Shown here: positions 45,136 to 47,430 of the stretch, in pieces
How positions within the stretch are numbered: the first letter of the stretch is position 1
Layout: every line of letters starts with the position of its first letter
Source of the DNA: Gammaproteobacteria bacterium
GTDB lineage: Bacteria; Gemmatimonadota; Gemmatimonadetes; Longimicrobiales; Gaopeijiaceae
Reading direction: 5' to 3'
Length of the DNA: 47,430 bases
NCBI GenBank assembly: GCA_009840525.1
Contig: VXNP01000117.1
Location: 1 to 47,430, forward strand
Notes under the pieces: generated by a model
Told to the model about the DNA's origin: nothing
What the model saw: only the letters and a program-made list of their open reading frames with translations
Database searches by the model: none
Translations under genes and position numbers: made by a program

Positions 45136-45318
45136 ATGACCATTGACCTGCAGTTCTTTGCTTCGCTTGTAGGCGGCGTCGCCGGCATCAAGTTGGCAAG
45201 GATGTTCTACCATCGATGGCGAAGGCGGAGAATCCCGGGTCGTCCGTTCTCTTGGCTCCGGGTGGCCTGCCTCAGCCTCGTTGTGATCAGCATGCTCATC
45301 GTAGCTCTAGAGCTCTGA
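45136..45318 (+). CDS. Small membrane protein, unknown
   Basis: A 60-residue frame from ATG 45136 with GGAG 7 bases upstream. The N-terminal half is moderately hydrophobic (LVGGVAGIKLARMF). A basic patch HRWRRRRIPGRP follows, and a clear transmembrane helix ends it (about 41-59, LRVACLSLVVISMLIVALEL). The positive patch before the helix favours a cytoplasmic N-terminus. No family is recognised. It is 21 bases ahead of the lipoprotein gene and could be co-transcribed with it. Confidence 0.5.
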   Translation: MTIDLQFFASLVGGVAGIKLARMFYHRWRRRRIPGRPFSWLRVACLSLVVISMLIVALEL

Positions 45319-45339
45319 CGACTGGTTGCTGATCCGTTC

Positions 45340-46512
45340 GTGATCCGCGCGCGTGCGCTGGCTCCACTTGCTCTTGTCCTCGCCTCCTGCGGCGAGGCGG
45401 AGCAGGATGCGTCACATTTCTCCCTGGCTCCGTTCGAGGCGTCTCAAGCTCCCCTCAGCGAAGACGAAGTAGTCACCTTGGCGAGCGAGACCACGGCGTG
45501 CGTGATCGAGTCCTACGAAGTTCGCATTCACTGCATCGACCGGACGGACGGACCGGTTGCCGTCTTTGGTCGTCAAGGCCAGGGTCCGGGTGAATTCCGA
45601 TACGCCCCCGTAGACATTGTCCGTGGCCCCGACGGGACCATCGGCGTCTTCAGTGCCCAGCATATGTTGGTTTTCGAGACTGCTGGCACGCTCATCTCCG
45701 AGATGCCGCTTCCCAGCGTGCTGCTCTTTCCGAGCGGGCCATTCGGTCCCACGCTGGTCGCCGCCGAGCTCCAGGCAAACAGGGAATCCGGGAGAATGCG
45801 CATAACTAGTTGGCGACACCTGGAGATGGATGTCGCTTCGGGGGAGATCCTCTGGGAGAGGGTCTTTCCTGCCGACATGGCCGCTGATGCGGGATGTCCT
45901 CCTGGCGTAGAGGGTGTCGTGAGACCGGAAGGGGCTCCTCTCCCTCCAACCCCGGAGGGAATGAGCCGCGCCCTGACGTTTCCGGATGGCGGCATGGTCT
46001 TCACGATGTTGTGCCGCGGACAGATGCTGTTCGTGGCGGACCGCGACGACGATGGCGGGACCTTGGTCCAGGCTCCGACGTACGTGCGGGAGTTGCCCAA
46101 CCAGCGGGACGTTGAGCGCTACCTCGACGGTTGTGGTCCCGGCTTCCCGTCTCCGGGGTCCTTTCGTCCAACGTGCGCGCTTGACGTGTTCCGCCGTACG
46201 CCGAAAGCCTATGCGTCCCCCGAGCGCCATCGAGTCGATGACGTGGGTCGACTATGGGTCCTCACCAACCGGGACCGTGAGGAGTTCTCCCATCTCGACG
46301 TTTTTCGAGGTCCCGAGTACCTGGGGACCGTTCGCGTGCGGCACCGCGGGGTCGGCTTCGATGTCCTGGGCTCGACGCTGGCGGTGCTCGTGGAACGTCC
46401 GGTCGGGGAGGGTGATGCGGACGGTCTTCCGGACCGCGCGATCGATTGGTACGACATCAGCGGGCTGGAGTTCGGCCTTGCAGGCCAGGAAACCGCAGTT
46501 GGGTCTCCTTAG
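45340..46512 (+). CDS. Beta-propeller (6-bladed type) lipoprotein
   Basis: A 390-residue protein read from GTG 45340. The leader ends LVLASC, a perfect lipobox, giving a lipid anchor at Cys17. Blades of the 6-bladed propeller type are visible: VFGRQGQGPGEFRYAP, then DIVRGPDGTIGVFSAQHMLVFETAGT, a form seen in many Bacteroidota and Gemmatimonadota surface proteins. A Cys-rich stretch near 180-270 (CPPGVEG, LCRG, GCGPG) may hold disulfides. Role unknown, probably binding at the outer surface or periplasm. Confidence 0.72.
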   Translation: MIRARALAPLALVLASCGEAEQDASHFSLAPFEASQAPLSEDEVVTLASETTACVIESYEVRIHCIDRTDGPVAVFGRQGQGPGEFRYAPVDIVRGPDGTIGVFSAQHMLVFETAGTLISEMPLPSVLLFPSGPFGPTLVAAELQANRESGRMRITSWRHLEMDVASGEILWERVFPADMAADAGCPPGVEGVVRPEGAPLPPTPEGMSRALTFPDGGMVFTMLCRGQMLFVADRDDDGGTLVQAPTYVRELPNQRDVERYLDGCGPGFPSPGSFRPTCALDVFRRTPKAYASPERHRVDDVGRLWVLTNRDREEFSHLDVFRGPEYLGTVRVRHRGVGFDVLGSTLAVLVERPVGEGDADGLPDRAIDWYDISGLEFGLAGQETAVGSP

Positions 46513-46673
46513 TCCGAAGGCCGGTAGGCGCAAGGTCGGACCGGCTGGCAGGGGCGCGGCGAGCGCACAGTCTCAGGATGGCTCGATTCGTTGCCGGTAG
46601 TCCCTTTCGACGTCGGCGTGGCTCGGGTCCGCGCGCCCTGGCGGTGGAGTACTGGTAGGGCCAGCTCGGCCCC

Positions 46674-47430
46674 TCAGCGGAGGTGGACCCGGAAATCCTT
46701 GAGCCAGAGTTCGCCGGCGCCGCTGACCGCCTCGTTGCCGAACTCGATCGCGGTCAGGTAGTGGTCGGCGGGGAGATAGCCCCGGTCGATCAGGTAGCGG
46801 AAGAGGGCCAGCAGGTCTACGGAACCGACGAGCAGATCCCGATGCCGCACAAGAGCCATGTAGTCGGCCACCAACTCGCGGTCCCCGTCGGCGTTCGGCC
46901 AGACCCTGTCCGGCCAGTGGTACAGATCCCACAGGACGCCCTCGATCCGGACCGGGCCGACATAGAACTGCTCCCCCGCCGGCCGGAAGTCATGGTCGAG
47001 CCAGATCATCACTTCGTGTGAGATGCCGGACACGCTGGGCGGATCGTCGCGCGTGATCCAGAAGTCGAACGCGAGGTTGTAGGTGCCCTCGACGGCGAGA
47101 TAGGCCGCGTAGTCGACCTCCAGGGCCTCGATGGCGTCGATTCGTCGAGGAAGCTCCGGCGTGGTCGACCGCGGATGCCAGGGCTTGTGCCCGTAGATCA
47201 GCTCCGGATAGGCCTTGACCTGTCCCCTCCTCGTCGGCCAGCGCCATCGCCAGCCGTATTCCGCCCGCTCGACCAGCCCGGACAGTGTCCGCCGCATGAT
47301 GCACTGCTCGTAGTCTCGCGTGTCCTGCCGGTTCCAGACGTTGTTGAAGTAGGAGAAGTCTCCCACGAACCACTCTTCCCAGCCCCGGCAGGCCATGATC
47401 TCAGGCGGCACGGGGGTGGGATCCGCGGGC
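46674..47430 (-). CDS. GH12-like glycoside hydrolase, N-terminus beyond the window
   Basis: About 252 residues are visible and the frame is open to the right edge (it reads PADPTPVPPEIM at the border, like a linker after a signal peptide), so the true start is outside. The sequence follows the GH12 jelly-roll: GWRWRWP, VKAYPELIYGHKPW, then the nucleophile Glu in HEVMIWLDH. The C-terminal IEFGNEAVSG carries the acid/base Glu in the place of the usual GTEPF. GH12 enzymes cut beta-1,4-glucan or xyloglucan with retention. The changed GNEAV form might alter specificity. The 160 bases to its left hold no gene. Confidence 0.75.
   Translation of the reverse strand, partial: PADPTPVPPEIMACRGWEEWFVGDFSYFNNVWNRQDTRDYEQCIMRRTLSGLVERAEYGWRWRWPTRRGQVKAYPELIYGHKPWHPRSTTPELPRRIDAIEALEVDYAAYLAVEGTYNLAFDFWITRDDPPSVSGISHEVMIWLDHDFRPAGEQFYVGPVRIEGVLWDLYHWPDRVWPNADGDRELVADYMALVRHRDLLVGSVDLLALFRYLIDRGYLPADHYLTAIEFGNEAVSGAGELWLKDFRVHLR

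Overview
The window is GC-rich, densely packed bacterial chromosome. The gene mix points to a free-living or host-associated Gemmatimonadota-like bacterium: a ba3-type oxidase, many exported M16, S9 and S46 peptidases, beta-propeller lipoproteins, an exported molybdenum hydroxylase, AddAB and ThyX. That placement is inference from gene content; no rRNA or marker gene in the window proves it. No tRNA, rRNA or CRISPR array was recognised.

Layout. Bases 1-8,293 look like an acquired defence island. It holds the edge of an unknown gene, two large back-to-back stem-loops with direct repeats, a tyrosine recombinase, a PD-(D/E)XK nuclease-family protein, a small lipoprotein, a solitary IS21-like end and an McrBC restriction pair. 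Its right edge coincides with a DUF222 (13E12-type) gene that breaks off at about 8,293. From 9,465 to 11,973 lies a ba3-type terminal oxidase operon (subunits IIa, II, I). From 11,994 to 21,182 a leftward block carries a metallo-beta-lactamase-fold hydrolase, AddA, AddB, a sterol-desaturase-family hydroxylase and an AlkA-like glycosylase, so it is mostly DNA repair. From 21,334 to 27,667 three rightward genes encode a vWA/YfbK-like exported protein, a two-domain M16 peptidase and a class V aminotransferase-fold protein with a Tat-like leader. From 27,672 to 35,265 one tight leftward operon encodes a three-subunit molybdenum hydroxylase, a cytochrome b anchor, a small helical protein and an S46 peptidase. 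An aldehyde dehydrogenase (leftward) and a ThyX gene interrupted by a 214-residue mini-intein (rightward) diverge at about 36,770. An S9 peptidase follows. Next come a full-length DUF222-HNH gene with its divergent repeat cassette, polyphosphate kinase, a small membrane protein and a propeller lipoprotein. A GH12-like glycosidase runs off the right edge.

The observation most worth pursuing is that the two DUF222 loci (8.2-9.4 kb and 40.7-42.7 kb) share one architecture. Each has a leftward DUF222 gene, an AT-rich intergenic element with paired TTGTAC/GTACAA-like words, and a divergent ORF starting MAE. The first copy of a roughly 38-base repeat begins 214-215 bases from the DUF222 start in both. 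In the intact locus that repeat is in frame (81 bases apart) behind a perfect Shine-Dalgarno sequence and encodes an RQWQNG...CEF-type motif twice. In the locus whose DUF222 partner is broken, the repeats are 103-104 bases apart and out of frame. This could be an undescribed two-gene cassette or a DNA-level target array; the sequence alone does not decide.

Start codons were chosen by eye from Shine-Dalgarno spacing and stop/start overlaps. Several genes appear to begin with TTG or GTG fused to the upstream stop codon.
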